From: Blakeslea trispora
Lineage: Eukaryota > Mucoromycota > Mucoromycetes > Mucorales > Choanephoraceae
NCBI GenBank assembly: GCA_025331445.1
Contig: JAIWNE010000001.1
Location: 186,001-250,000 of the forward strand
Reading direction: 5' to 3'
Length of the DNA: 64,000 nucleotides
This document shows, one piece after another, positions 22,970-34,873 of the stretch. A model generated the notes under the pieces. That model searched no databases. It was not told the DNA's origin and worked only from the letters and a program-made list of their open reading frames with translations. The position numbers and the translations under genes were made by a program. How positions within the stretch are numbered: the first letter of the stretch is position 1; every line of letters begins with the position of its first letter.

Positions 22970-23551
22970 TTGTGTCATCCCAAAGATTCTATTCCAAAAC
23001 GGTATCTGTTGCAAGAGAACAAAGAACCCAACATCACCTATAAGCTAGTGTATAAGCTACCTTTGAAATGGCTATCGTCAGATACTTTGGAAAGCCTTCT
23101 TGCTTCATCACGTTCATTGCCAATCCACGTTGAAAAGAAATCACTGACAAACTACTTTGTGAAAAAAAAAACAGTAAGAGACAAACCAGACTTTGTATCC
23201 CATGCCTTTCATATAAATATAAAAGAATTTCTGTATGAAATCAAATACAAACATGCCTTTGGCTTAGTCAAAATCTTGGATACCAGAAAAGGGGATTACC
23301 TCATCTTCACCTTCTTTTGTTTTTGGAAAGGTAAGGTCAGTTTGGAACAAGTGGTCAAGTTGACAGTACAATTAGAGCTTGCATTCTTTCAAAGGAGGAA
23401 GGCAAAGAGCTCTATGATGTATTGACCTGTTGTATGATTTATGCTCCATGTGAAAAGGATATGAGTATCCAAGCCCCAATTAAAGTAATAACAAGATCCT
23501 CCAGGCAAATACAACTACAAGTAATAGATGTTCTCAAAGCTATAAGCGTGT
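22970..23551 (+). CDS. Unknown protein, fragment without a clear start
   Basis: An open frame from the 22960s runs to 23330. It joins by a 47-nt GT-AG intron (GTAAGG...TTAGAG, about 23331-23377) to a frame ending at 23551. The second exon reads SKEEGKELYDVLTCCMIYAP and ends VIDVLKAISV. No ATG is in frame after the upstream stop: the nearest ATG (MSQAIF, about 22955) is in another frame. The start must therefore lie in an unseen exon, or this is a gene fragment. I recognise no domain. Its position beside the damaged gene and minisatellites suggests a degenerate accessory locus. Confidence 0.35.
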
Positions 23552-24627
23552 GAAAACAAGAAGCCTCTTTGCCAGCAATACACAGCTCTTAAGTGATAAA
23601 TCTTATTTTTCTTCAAGTATCCGACCCTCTTTTTTGCTATCGTCTTCAATTTTGGTTGGTGCATTCCAATCTTTTTCTAGAATTTTTTTTTCACAAAGAA
23701 CATTTCTCCATTAATATGAATTAGATTGTGTAAAAAAAAAACAGTGATCAAAATATATCTACCAGACAGGTTCTACTCCTTGTACCTTTCAACTGTATAA
23801 TACAAATATCTACGGAGATTTTATGCTGTTAAAAAAACAAAAAGCGAAGAGGAAAAAAAGTTTCTAAATACGCCTTTTAGAGAGAATGCTATGGGTAAGA
23901 AGATCAAAGTTTGCTACAACTGCTTGAAAGTCTGTATATGGCAATTCTTCTATTCCAACTTTTACTAGTTGTGTTTGACTGGGTTTCAGGTAATTCTAGC
24001 TTTTATTCGTCTTTTTTATTGGTTGATATTCGGATTCATCGAACAAACAGAAAATTATACGTCATGTTATGCTAAACGATGATGACAATGTCTCAAATTG
24101 ATCTGCCATTTCTCTGTGCTACATAAAATGCCATTTAACCTGAATGAGCTTATGTACTTCTCTCAATTCTATGCACATACGTAAAGAGGTTTCAAATTAA
24201 TACAAGCGAATACTACGTAACCTGGTCAGTAAATACTTAATTAAGAATACTGATGACTTTTGTCAAAATTGATTTGTGGAATTAAGCTTCTCTTGAGCAA
24301 GTGTTGTATGAATGAAGTTTGTATGGCAGATAACCTAACTTTATAATTAAAGTAATGAAGGTATCGTTGGCTATATGTTTCGGCCTCCTAAATATCCGAT
24401 CCAATGATTGTTAGTAGGACCTAAGACACTTATTGCTTCTATCTTTTTTTTCTTTTTGTGAACGAATAATTTCTGAGAATACATGTTAATTCCTGAAATT
24501 AGGGTATCAAGAGTTGTATTAGTACTGAATTACGGATTTAGTGTTTATTATGAAATAAATATGTACAACTTTTTTTACTAAGAAAAAAGAATAATAATGA
24601 AACAAGGATGAATGAGGATGCTTGAGC
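23552..24627. other. Intergenic, AT-rich
   Basis: About 1.1 kb between the orphan fragment and the 3' end of the sugar transporter. It contains A/T homopolymers only. No gene is seen. Confidence 0.4.
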
Positions 24628-26306
24628 TTATTTTTTGCTGAAGCTAGCAACAATTTCTTCGATAGGTCTTCCCTTGGTTTCAGGCAAGAAAAAGAATGTA
24701 GTAATGGCAGAAATAAGACAAATAATGGCGAAAATAAGGAAAGACCAACCTTGGATGGCAGCAAAGATAATTGGGAAGATTTGACCAATCAAGAAGTTCA
24801 TGGCCCAGTTGACAGCAGTAGCTACAGCACCTACACTGGAGGAAGCATAGATAGGAGTCAATTCAGAGGTAATCATCCAAGGAATTGGACCGATACCAAT
24901 AGCGAAACTAGCAACATACAAGAAGACAGAAGCAACCAAGAGATTGGGGATAGTGTATCGGTAACCGATCACAAGTAAGACAGAGAAAATAAAAGTACCG
25001 GTTTCAGCTGCAATGAGCAAGACACGACGACCAGCTCTATCGATAAAGAACATGGCAATGATAGACATACCAAAGTTAACAAGGGTAGTGTAAATAGCCA
25101 TGTATTGAGCTTGTTGCTCATCAACAGCTTGACGGAAAATACTAGTGGAGTAATACATGACAGCGTTCATACCAGACAATTGTTGAATAGCATGATGGAA
25201 GAGAACAATCAAAGTGATCTTGCGAATAACTGGGTCAGTGAAAATTTCTACTACACTCATAGGAGGACGTCTTTCATCTTCATCGTCTGCTTCAATGTCT
25301 CCTTTACGTTCTTCAGCGGCAGAAACGGCAGCAGCATTTGAGTTGTGGTTTTCAAGATAGTCAGTGTTATCAAATCCTTCGTCTTCTTCTTCGGGCTTAA
25401 CAAGGTGTTTTTCGTGAGAGTTTTCTTTCAAAAGACGAATAGCCTTCTTTCTACCAAATTGACCAGCGACAATATCGAAATATTCTTCTGAGACATCGGC
25501 AGAACCACGCAATTTCTGAAGAGCAATCAATGCATCTTCAACACGACCCACAGAGATCAAGTAGCGAGGTGATTCTACACAAGTAAACATCATGAAGACT
25601 TGGAAGATGGCAGGAATAGCAACAATAGCGTAGTTCAATCTCCATAAAGGAACATTGGCTGTAGGCAAACCGATGATAGAAGACAGTAAGATACCAGTAA
25701 CAACAAAGAATCTAATAAAAAGTCGTAAGTATTCTGCCTTTCTTGATCTTTAAATCAATAAAAGATACATACTGGTTGAAGAAACCGATGAGACCTCTGC
25801 CTTTACGTGTGGAAATTTCACCAAGGTATGTGGGAATAACAAGCGAACCAAGACCACAAGACAAACCACACAGAATACGACCGATAATAAACATGGATAT
25901 ATGAACAGAACAACCGATCAGGATACCACCAAGGATAAAACCAGCGTTGTTCAGAACAATAGTCAATCTACGACCCAATCTTGTTTGGATGTGACCACCA
26001 ACAAGACTACCAAACAAACCACCAAGACAGAAAGAAGAAACTGCAAAACCCCAAAGACTAAAAGAAATAAAAGAATTAGATAACAGGCAAGTAATTGCGT
26101 TTTCGTTTATCTTACCTTGTAGACATTGGCAGACAATCAGGAAAAGCAGGGCTTTGAATGTGTGCATCGCCTGTAGGACAGTTGTGTGTGACCTCACCCG
26201 GCACATTGGTAGAACCAATAGTCCAACCATTAGAGAAGGCACCTATACCGGCAATGATACCACAATACACCATGTATGGTGGTAAATTTAAATCTCGAGA
26301 ATCCAT
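24628..26306 (-). CDS. MFS sugar transporter (SP/GLUT family)
   Basis: Three exons (26116-26306, 25773-26057, 24628-25711) give 519 residues with the 12-helix major facilitator pattern. Sugar-porter signatures are present: GRRLTIVLNNAGFILGGILI, IPTYLGEISTRKGRGLIGFF (the PxYxxE-x-RG loop), CVESPRYLISVGRVEDA (PESPRY box), QQLSGMNAVMYYST (helix 7 QQxSGxN, hexose recognition), DRAGRRVLL and FFLPETKGRPIEEI (PETKG end). A long acidic cytoplasmic loop lies between helices 6 and 7 (about residues 265-320). Probable hexose uptake at the plasma membrane by proton symport or facilitation; the exact sugar cannot be assigned. The first extracellular loop has two cysteines, as in fungal GLUT-like transporters. 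Confidence 0.93.
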
Positions 26307-27000
26307 TGTCTAAGATTTGCTTATGATAAAATCGAAATGAAAAAGAAAAAGAAAAGCAATTTTAATATATTTAGAAAAAAGAATGACAAAATCAGAGACC
26401 CTTATATAGTTTTTGATTTCTCTGAAATTCTGTCTTTGAATAAAACACCGCCAGCTAGATTGCTGTTGAAAACAAATTACTGGGTTGCTTTGTGTAAGCA
26501 TTGCAATAATTAGATTGCCTTGTATCCCTTCTCGAAAACATGCTGCCTTTCATTTTTTATTCAACTCTTTTGCTCTGGCAAAATCTAGTGATTTGTAGAA
26601 TTACGCACTGAGCTTTCTATTTTTCCTCCAAAATTCTTATTGGCTGCACAGCTAAATTGCAGAAATGATCTAAATAAAATAACCTTATAGAAATCAGAAC
26701 AAATGCTAGTCCTTTTTTAGGTAGAAAGCTACTCTTGAAATCTGTAGATTTTTTTACCTTCCGATTATGTTTAAACTCCACCTGGCCCACATCTTTTCTC
26801 CAAAAAAGGAAGCTAAAAAAATGATGTCAACGTTTTTTAAAGAGAAATTATCCAAGGTTTATTGAATTCTAAATAGTCTAAAGACATACAAAACATTAGG
26901 AAATACCAATTATTTCACTTGGAACTGAGCTTCACTTTATGTGTGCTGGTAGATGTGTCGCTGTTATATGTGTAATGATGTACTGATATATACAGGGGTA
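26307..27000. other. Intergenic region upstream of the sugar transporter
   Basis: About 690 nt with the transporter promoter on the minus strand and the 3' UTR of PKA-A. No gene is seen. Confidence 0.4.
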
Positions 27001-28243
<1,243 letters not shown>

Positions 28244-28450
28244 CGAGCCCGACGGAGTTTGTGGCGGCGAGTTAGGGAATGGGTCGCAAGTCAGTTGCTC
28301 TATTCAAAGGTAGTCATTTATCTGTATTTATTTTGTTATGTGTTATCATACGAAATTTCATGCAAGTTGCTTTTGCCAACAACTCTTGCTTTTCATCTGT
28401 ATCCCCTTCTCTACTTCGTTTACATCTTTCGTTTGGCTTGTCTGATACAT

Positions 28451-31312
28451 GTAACAAAAGTTAGTCAAACTATAGTGTAGTTAAAACCGAATGATGAAAT
28501 GTATAGCTATAGACGTCAACGTGCACAAGCACTAACAGAACAGATCAAACATTACCTTTAATTATACCTGTCATTTTCTATTGATTAATACTGCAGTTGT
28601 TGCAAAAATAAAAGGAAACAAAAGAAATATAATAGCAAGAAAAAAGTGAAAAATTGACAATCATGCTTTATTCATGCTAATTCGGTGTTTCACCAAACAA
28701 AAAACTTTTTTTTTTATTTTCGCACGAACATAGTCAGTTTTTAAAGACATGTGGCACATAACATAAAGCAGATCACAATTTCACTTGCTCAGTCAGGCAA
28801 ATACAGCTTGTGCGATAGATAGAATAGGTGTATGCTTGGTTGTCACACTTGTGTTTTTAACAGTTGATAAACTGGTTTAGAATCTGATGCGTTATAAAAT
28901 ACTTTGTTGAGTGAGATTGAATCTCTTTAGGTCTGGCCAAAGTAACACTAGAGCCAGCTATATACTATTTGTCTGCGGCCATTAACATGTGAATTACTTT
29001 GAAATTATAAGCAAACAACTTTAGACGCGCCTGATCAACAGATTACAGAAAAAGAAATCATATCAAGTAGAACAGGATAGAGTATGAGAAATTCATTGAA
29101 CACCTCTATCTTCATACACTGCTCCCCTAATAACTTGAAGAAGCGTAACCCAAGCTAGCTAATCGAGCATGTGTTTATAACTAATTTGAGACTACACTGC
29201 ACTCTCTAGATGATGATAATCATATAATTGTTAGGTGTCTATTGGAGCTATGGAAATAGAAGTTTTTATAAAAATACCGATATAAAACATAGCTAATATC
29301 CTACAGATATGAAAATAAAGCAAAATTATCTTGTGCCACATATAATTGTGTTTAAAATAAATACTATTTAGAGCACCCAACAGCATAAGTTCATATAAAT
29401 AAAAGCAAGCACGAAAGTTTGTGTAATTAACCATCGTGCTTGGCTCACGCTGCCAAAACACTGAATTAAATATTTGAAGCAACTTATCTAAACAGCACTT
29501 TGTACTAACTTGAATATATGCAATAAAGTTTTGGTAGCAAGATTTATAAAATCTATATATACCGCATCTCTATATTAGGAAGATCATTCAAAATGCAACC
29601 GTTAAGAACACTTTGATGTCAATCAGAATTTTCTTTTCCACTTCCAAATATGGCTTGTCTTACCGATTTACCAAATGTTTGTCCTCGGACCATTTGTTTT
29701 TTTTTGTAGAGCAGGCATGCTTGCAATATTATTGGATGCATCTCTAAAAGCTAATCCATTTGATTTGACTAAATGATACTTGACCATTGTCGATCTATAT
29801 GATTTTTTTTTTGTTCTTGAATGACACAACTCCTGTGAATTATTTCTTTGTCAGGGTACGGCATTGATTTGTGATAAGTCATTCAAATGCTTTTGCTTTA
29901 TGGCTTGATTTGATGAGCATTAAATATTTTCAAAATAAGGAATAAATATTTGTATTACATCTAGTGAAAAATAGCTCCAAGAGGATCGTGAGTTTTCAGA
30001 GATTTGCTTTTTGGAGCTTCTTAAGACAACTAAGACCTGGGGATATAAGACCCAATGTAATATAGAGTCAAGGCAATTATCTCTCTAACACACTTACTGA
30101 GGTGATTTTATTTGATTTACTTTGCACCTGACAGTTGGTAGGTTTTGCCATAAAGGCTATATAATATTTGAGCAAAAGCATTGTCATGTACTTTTTCAGT
30201 TTAGTGGAAGAAGCTTCATTTAGACAATAACCACAAATCTTTGCCTTTGTTCTTATATATTTTAAGCAGGTCTTTGTCCAAAATACCTCTTAAGCCTTTT
30301 CCACAAGTTAATAACTCATCATCCTAAAAAGTGGGATGATGTATCGAGATGTTATAACAAGCAGGTTTGAACACAAGATTTCTGTATCAGCAAACGTTAT
30401 TACCCACATTTGTTCTAGGTATGATCTTATACTTTTAACAATTACATGCACCATGAATGTCTTGCTGCTGATTAGTTTATTTTGTCTTGTGCTTGATTAG
30501 AATCTCTTTTTTTTTTGGTTTAATTTATTGGCTATAAACTCATAAGATGGCGTCTGTACTTTCTAGTAATTTCCTTTACGAGGTACCTGACTAAAGAAGT
30601 ACTGCGTAATATTGTATACACATGCGATGTAATTCAATTGTAGTGGGATCCTTTGATAAAGACGTTTTTCTATACGTAGCTGGCGATCTTTGCCATTTCG
30701 TTTTAAACCATAGTTGTACAACTTTCAAAATACGACAGAAGCCTTTCACAGTTTTTATTGTTAGTACATCCAATATTTGAAACATATCTTTAGCCGTATC
30801 TGAACTGAAACTTGTTATTCAACAATAGTCTGATAAAGATCAGCTATAGTTCAATCAGCCGCCTCCTGATCTGCCCTTGCTTTTTCCTCTCTCTCTCTCT
30901 TTCTTATTGCCTTACCATTTATCTTTGTTGAGTGCCACTTTCTTTGACTGACAAAGATGCATAAAAAAAAGTTCATCTCATATTCCAAGCCGGTATTCGT
31001 ACCTCTAAGTTTGCGGCCAACGCCAATATGATATTCAGCAAAGTAGACCAGCTCTTGAAAATTACAATACACTAGAAGAGATTTCATATTACAAAGCCAC
31101 TATTATCTGTAAATTGTGCCTATGCCATCGCTTCTAAATTTTTTATTTAATTTTGGTTTTTAGTCTTGTTTACTCTAAATAAATTGCATATAATGTGGCA
31201 GAAAAAGAAAGCATGAGCTTTTTCAAATTTACATATACATGTGAAAGAGACGAAGATTTTTTTATTAAATAAATAAAAGGTGATTGTATTCCTGTTGGTA
31301 TAATATGTCTCC
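28451..31312. other. Long gene-poor region
   Basis: 2.9 kb between PKA-A and the GH16 gene. Minus-strand frames at 30591-30785 and 30851-31087 have ATG starts and one good-looking splice pair, but no recognisable product. They might be relics of a gene. The rest is AT-rich spacer. Confidence 0.4.
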
Positions 31313-32310
31313 TTATGGCTTGAAGATTTTGAGGTAGTTGATCTTCCAGTAAGCTTCCTTGAAGGCACCTGGGTTATTCTTGACATAGTCGACACAGTTG
31401 GAAGGACATTTGTAGTTTCCGTAGACACTGCCGGCCCAATCACCACAGAAAGTCAAGTTGATGATGACGTTATGATCTCTGAACTTGCTAGAAGGACAGT
31501 GATTACCGAAAGGAAAGCTAGCAATAGGTGTTCCCCAAGCATTAGGGTTAGGGTTGCCACTAGTAATATCACCAGGAATGGAGTTACGAGGGAAAAACCA
31601 GGTTTGGATACCATTAGCATTAGTCCAACGAGTAGCATAGACACCACCACGAGCGTTGTTCAAGCCAGGACCAAATGTGTTACCCCCTTGGGCTCTGACA
31701 CCACAGCCAACATTGGATCCTTGACCAGGAGCATTTACATCACAGTTGGGAGTTAGAGTAGTACCACTTTGAGCACGAGAAACACCGGCCATGTTACAGC
31801 CAGAAGTGGTATGCAAAGTGACTTGGTTCAAGGTATCTGTGTGAACACCTTCCATGATCTATTTAGAAAAATGAGTAACAAGACCACTGACTTGTAGTAT
31901 CTATACATTACATCAATCTCGCCTTCGTTAGGCCAAGTACCTCTACCCAAGGTCCAGAAAGCAGGCCAGGTACCACAACCAGTAGGCATATGTTCAAGGT
32001 CAAACAGAACCAAACCTTCAGTAAAGGTATAATGAGAGGTCAAGCGGACAGAAGGACGACCATTAGGAGTGACGGTAGTATCATCTGCTTTGATAATAAC
32101 TTGGCCATTTTGAGTGTAGATCAAACCCTTAGACTTTGCAGTAGCTCTGTCAACGTACTGGACAAAACCGTGAGTAGGGTCAGCACCTGTAAAGAAATCA
32201 AAGCCGTTGAAGAAGTTTTCACCAGAAAGAGATTCTTTGATGGTCCATGCATTGACGCCGCAAACCAAAGCAGCAAATGAGGTAAGAACAGCAGTCTTTA
32301 ATACAACCAT
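31313..32310 (-). CDS. Secreted GH16 endo-1,3(4)-beta-glucanase
   Basis: Two exons (31912-32310, 31313-31858) give 314 residues. An N-terminal signal peptide (MVVLKTAVLTSFAALVCGVNA) is followed directly by the catalytic domain starting WTIKESLSGENFFNGFDFFT. Splicing out 53 nt creates GEIDIMEGVH, the GH16 active-site signature ExDxxE with nucleophile and acid/base glutamates. Further family blocks are FDLEHMPTGCGTWPAFWTLG, GVYATRW, TWFFPRNSIP and NLTFCGDWAG. Several cysteines suggest disulfides. It should cleave mixed or beta-1,3-glucans outside the cell, for wall remodelling or nutrition. There is no carbohydrate-binding module or GPI signal, so it is probably released. Confidence 0.94.
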
Positions 32311-33795
32311 TGAGAAGAAACTAGGGGAGATAAAGATAAAAAAAAATACTTGGACCCATTTTTATTCTCTCCATTATATATCATCTTCAATGTAGTACGA
32401 TAAAGCACTTATATTTTGCATTGAAGTAATACCGAAATTTACATGGCACAACTCCACTTTTTTTTAACGTTATTCAAGGAACCGTATCACAAAACATTGT
32501 ACTACTCGCCTTTTTTCTGGGTTTTTCATCTTTTTATTGAATGAGAGATGCGACCTTCATCATAGGCTCCGAAGATATGGAACTGAGAGAAAAAAAGGGA
32601 CAGAAATAAAGAAGCACAAAAAAAGAACCTTTATCATCTGTACTTTAAACCAAGCGGATCTAGAGCTATATATGTAGGAAAGCGAGTATTGAGTATAAAG
32701 CTGGTATATTCCAAAAATGGAATTATTATGGACCAGCTGGATGGTAATATTCGATCTGTAATTGATACTTTATATGTGTTCAGATATAAATCAACCGGAG
32801 ATATACATACCTGTGCGTGAGAGAGAGACTTTCTTTTAATAGAGCTTGTCAGACATAATTCATTGTATTACTTATTATTTATTATTGTGTTATAGATTGA
32901 AAGGAAATTTCTCAACATAAGAAAAAGACAGAGATGATATGCAACATAAAGAACCCAAAAAAAAGTCACCATTGAAAAAAATGTCGGCTCCATCTACGGT
33001 ATTGAAAGAGAAAGAGGAACCAACAGATATATATATATATTATATAAACATAAATTTATATGATTGTATTAATTTTCTTTGGCGAACTTATTGAAATGCC
33101 GTTCGTATATGAATATATGAAAAGCAAGAAAACCCTATCGTCTGATTGAATGTAAGGGTTTATCTCTATTAATCCACAGCAAAGACGCAGCATGACAGAA
33201 AAAGGAAATGCTGCGATAAAACTTATGTAAGTAAAGCCGTATGCATTTTAGCGAGGCATCGATCAGTGCATTTGCCAAATTATGATCTGATTGGTGGCAT
33301 AATATTTTGAGTCGCCCCAACTCCTTGTTCCTGTCTTTCCTCCTTATCGTATGTGTTTTGTCTCCCCCCCCCCCTCTCTCCCTGTTTTTTTTTCTCTTTC
33401 AAACCCCCCCCCCCCTTCCCAAGTCAACTCCCTTACCAGAAAGCTATCTTTTCATTTGACACGCTAAAAACGACAAAAGAGCATGAATGTCAATTATTGA
33501 TCTGCAACCAACAAATTTATACAAATTAAACAGCCAAGACTGTAATTATGGCTGCGGTGAGTTTAACAGCGACACACTTGGGCGCAGTTCCTTATTTGTG
33601 ATTAATGATGATTGTAAACGCCTTAGAAGGAGCTTTGCATTTCATTAACCCCTATTTTATTTTTGCATGTAAATATATGATAGCCATATTCATTTCGAAT
33701 GATATATAAATAACAATAAAAGCATTGTTCTTTCTCTTCATTTTATTTCTTATTTTCTCTCTCGCTCTCTCTCTCTCTTTTCTATTTGTATAAAT
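32311..33795. other. Intergenic region with cytosine and CT tracts
   Basis: The 1.5 kb between the divergent GH16 (-) and Ran1-A (+) genes. It holds two C-runs of 11-12 (about 33364-33374 and 33404-33415), a TA repeat near 33031-33050, and a CT-repeat tract at 33757-33780 just upstream of the Ran1-A ATG. No gene is seen. Confidence 0.5.
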
Positions 33796-34873
33796 ATGAA
33801 TCATTTACAATTTATTGACATTATCGGCAAAGGAGCCTATGGTCAAGTCTATCTAGCCAGAAGCGAACAAGAAAACAAACTGTACGCTATCAAATCGGTC
33901 AACACGAAATTAGAAAAAAATGAAGTCGAGCTTCATCAACGTATATCCAACCATCCCAATGTCATTGAACTAAAGAGAGTTATCCGTCAACCAAACAACA
34001 TAACACAACTTGTTTTAGAGTATGGTCCTGAAGGCGATTTATTTTCAGCTATAACTGAACGAGATCTTTATGCTGGCAACCATCCATTGATCAAAAAAGT
34101 GTTTCTTCAATTAATCGATGCAGTCATGTATGCTCATGAAAATCATGTTTATCATCGTGACCTAAAGCCCGAGAACATTTTGGTATTTGAAGGAGGACAG
34201 ACAATTAAACTGGCTGATTTCGGTCTGGCTACCGCAGAAACAGTATCCAAAGAATATGGTTGTGGCTCTACATTTTATTATTCTCCAGGTAAATACAATG
34301 ATAGTTCATCTTTGTTCAATTAAATATCTAAACTATTATTTGTCAATAGAATGTCAAGGCGATTTATTCCAAAACAGTACCCATCAAATTGGATATGCGA
34401 CTGCACCTAATGATGTGTGGGCCCTTGGTGTCATATTGGTCAATCTTGCTACCGGTAGAAATCCATGGCAACAAGCCTCTCTGAGAGATGAAACATTCCG
34501 TAAATACCTTTCCAATCCAAACGATTTTCTTCTTTCTATCTTGCCTATCTCTCGTGAGCTCAACAGTATTCTAAAGCGCATTTTCTGCATTGACCCAATG
34601 CATCGTATCACACTTGATCAACTGAGAGCAAAGATCCAAAACTGTAAATACTTTACTCGTACAGCTGAAGTCGATCAATATGAGCATTTGCGTACTCAAC
34701 AGAAAATAATGGCTTTGAAGAAGCGATACCAACAGAAACAAGAAAAGATGATGAAGCAATCTGCTTTGGAACTACCTCCTTCTCCACCTGCCACACCTTG
34801 CTCTGACCGTTCTCTTTCCAAGGAACAAGAAACTCTAAGTCATATGTTGACATCGACTTGCAGTATTGTATAA
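33796..34873 (+). CDS. Ran1/Pat1-type protein kinase, copy A
   Basis: Two exons (33796-34288, 34350-34873) give 338 residues. The kinase domain fills residues 5-280: [93 protein letters not shown]. The E-GDLF and GSTFYxSPEC features match the fungal Ran1/Pat1, Vhs1 and Sks1 group, which links nutrient status to growth or sexual development. The short tail is rich in Lys/Gln and Ser/Pro. The only intron falls in the activation segment at YYSP|ECQG. Copy B at 45377-46483 is its close paralog and lacks this intron. Confidence 0.9.

Noticed and set aside
19501..23640. Similar strings TTCTTCAAGTAT at about 19516 and 23611 as possible direct repeats bounding the island
   Set aside because: Similarity does not extend beyond about 20 nt, and such T-rich words are common here.
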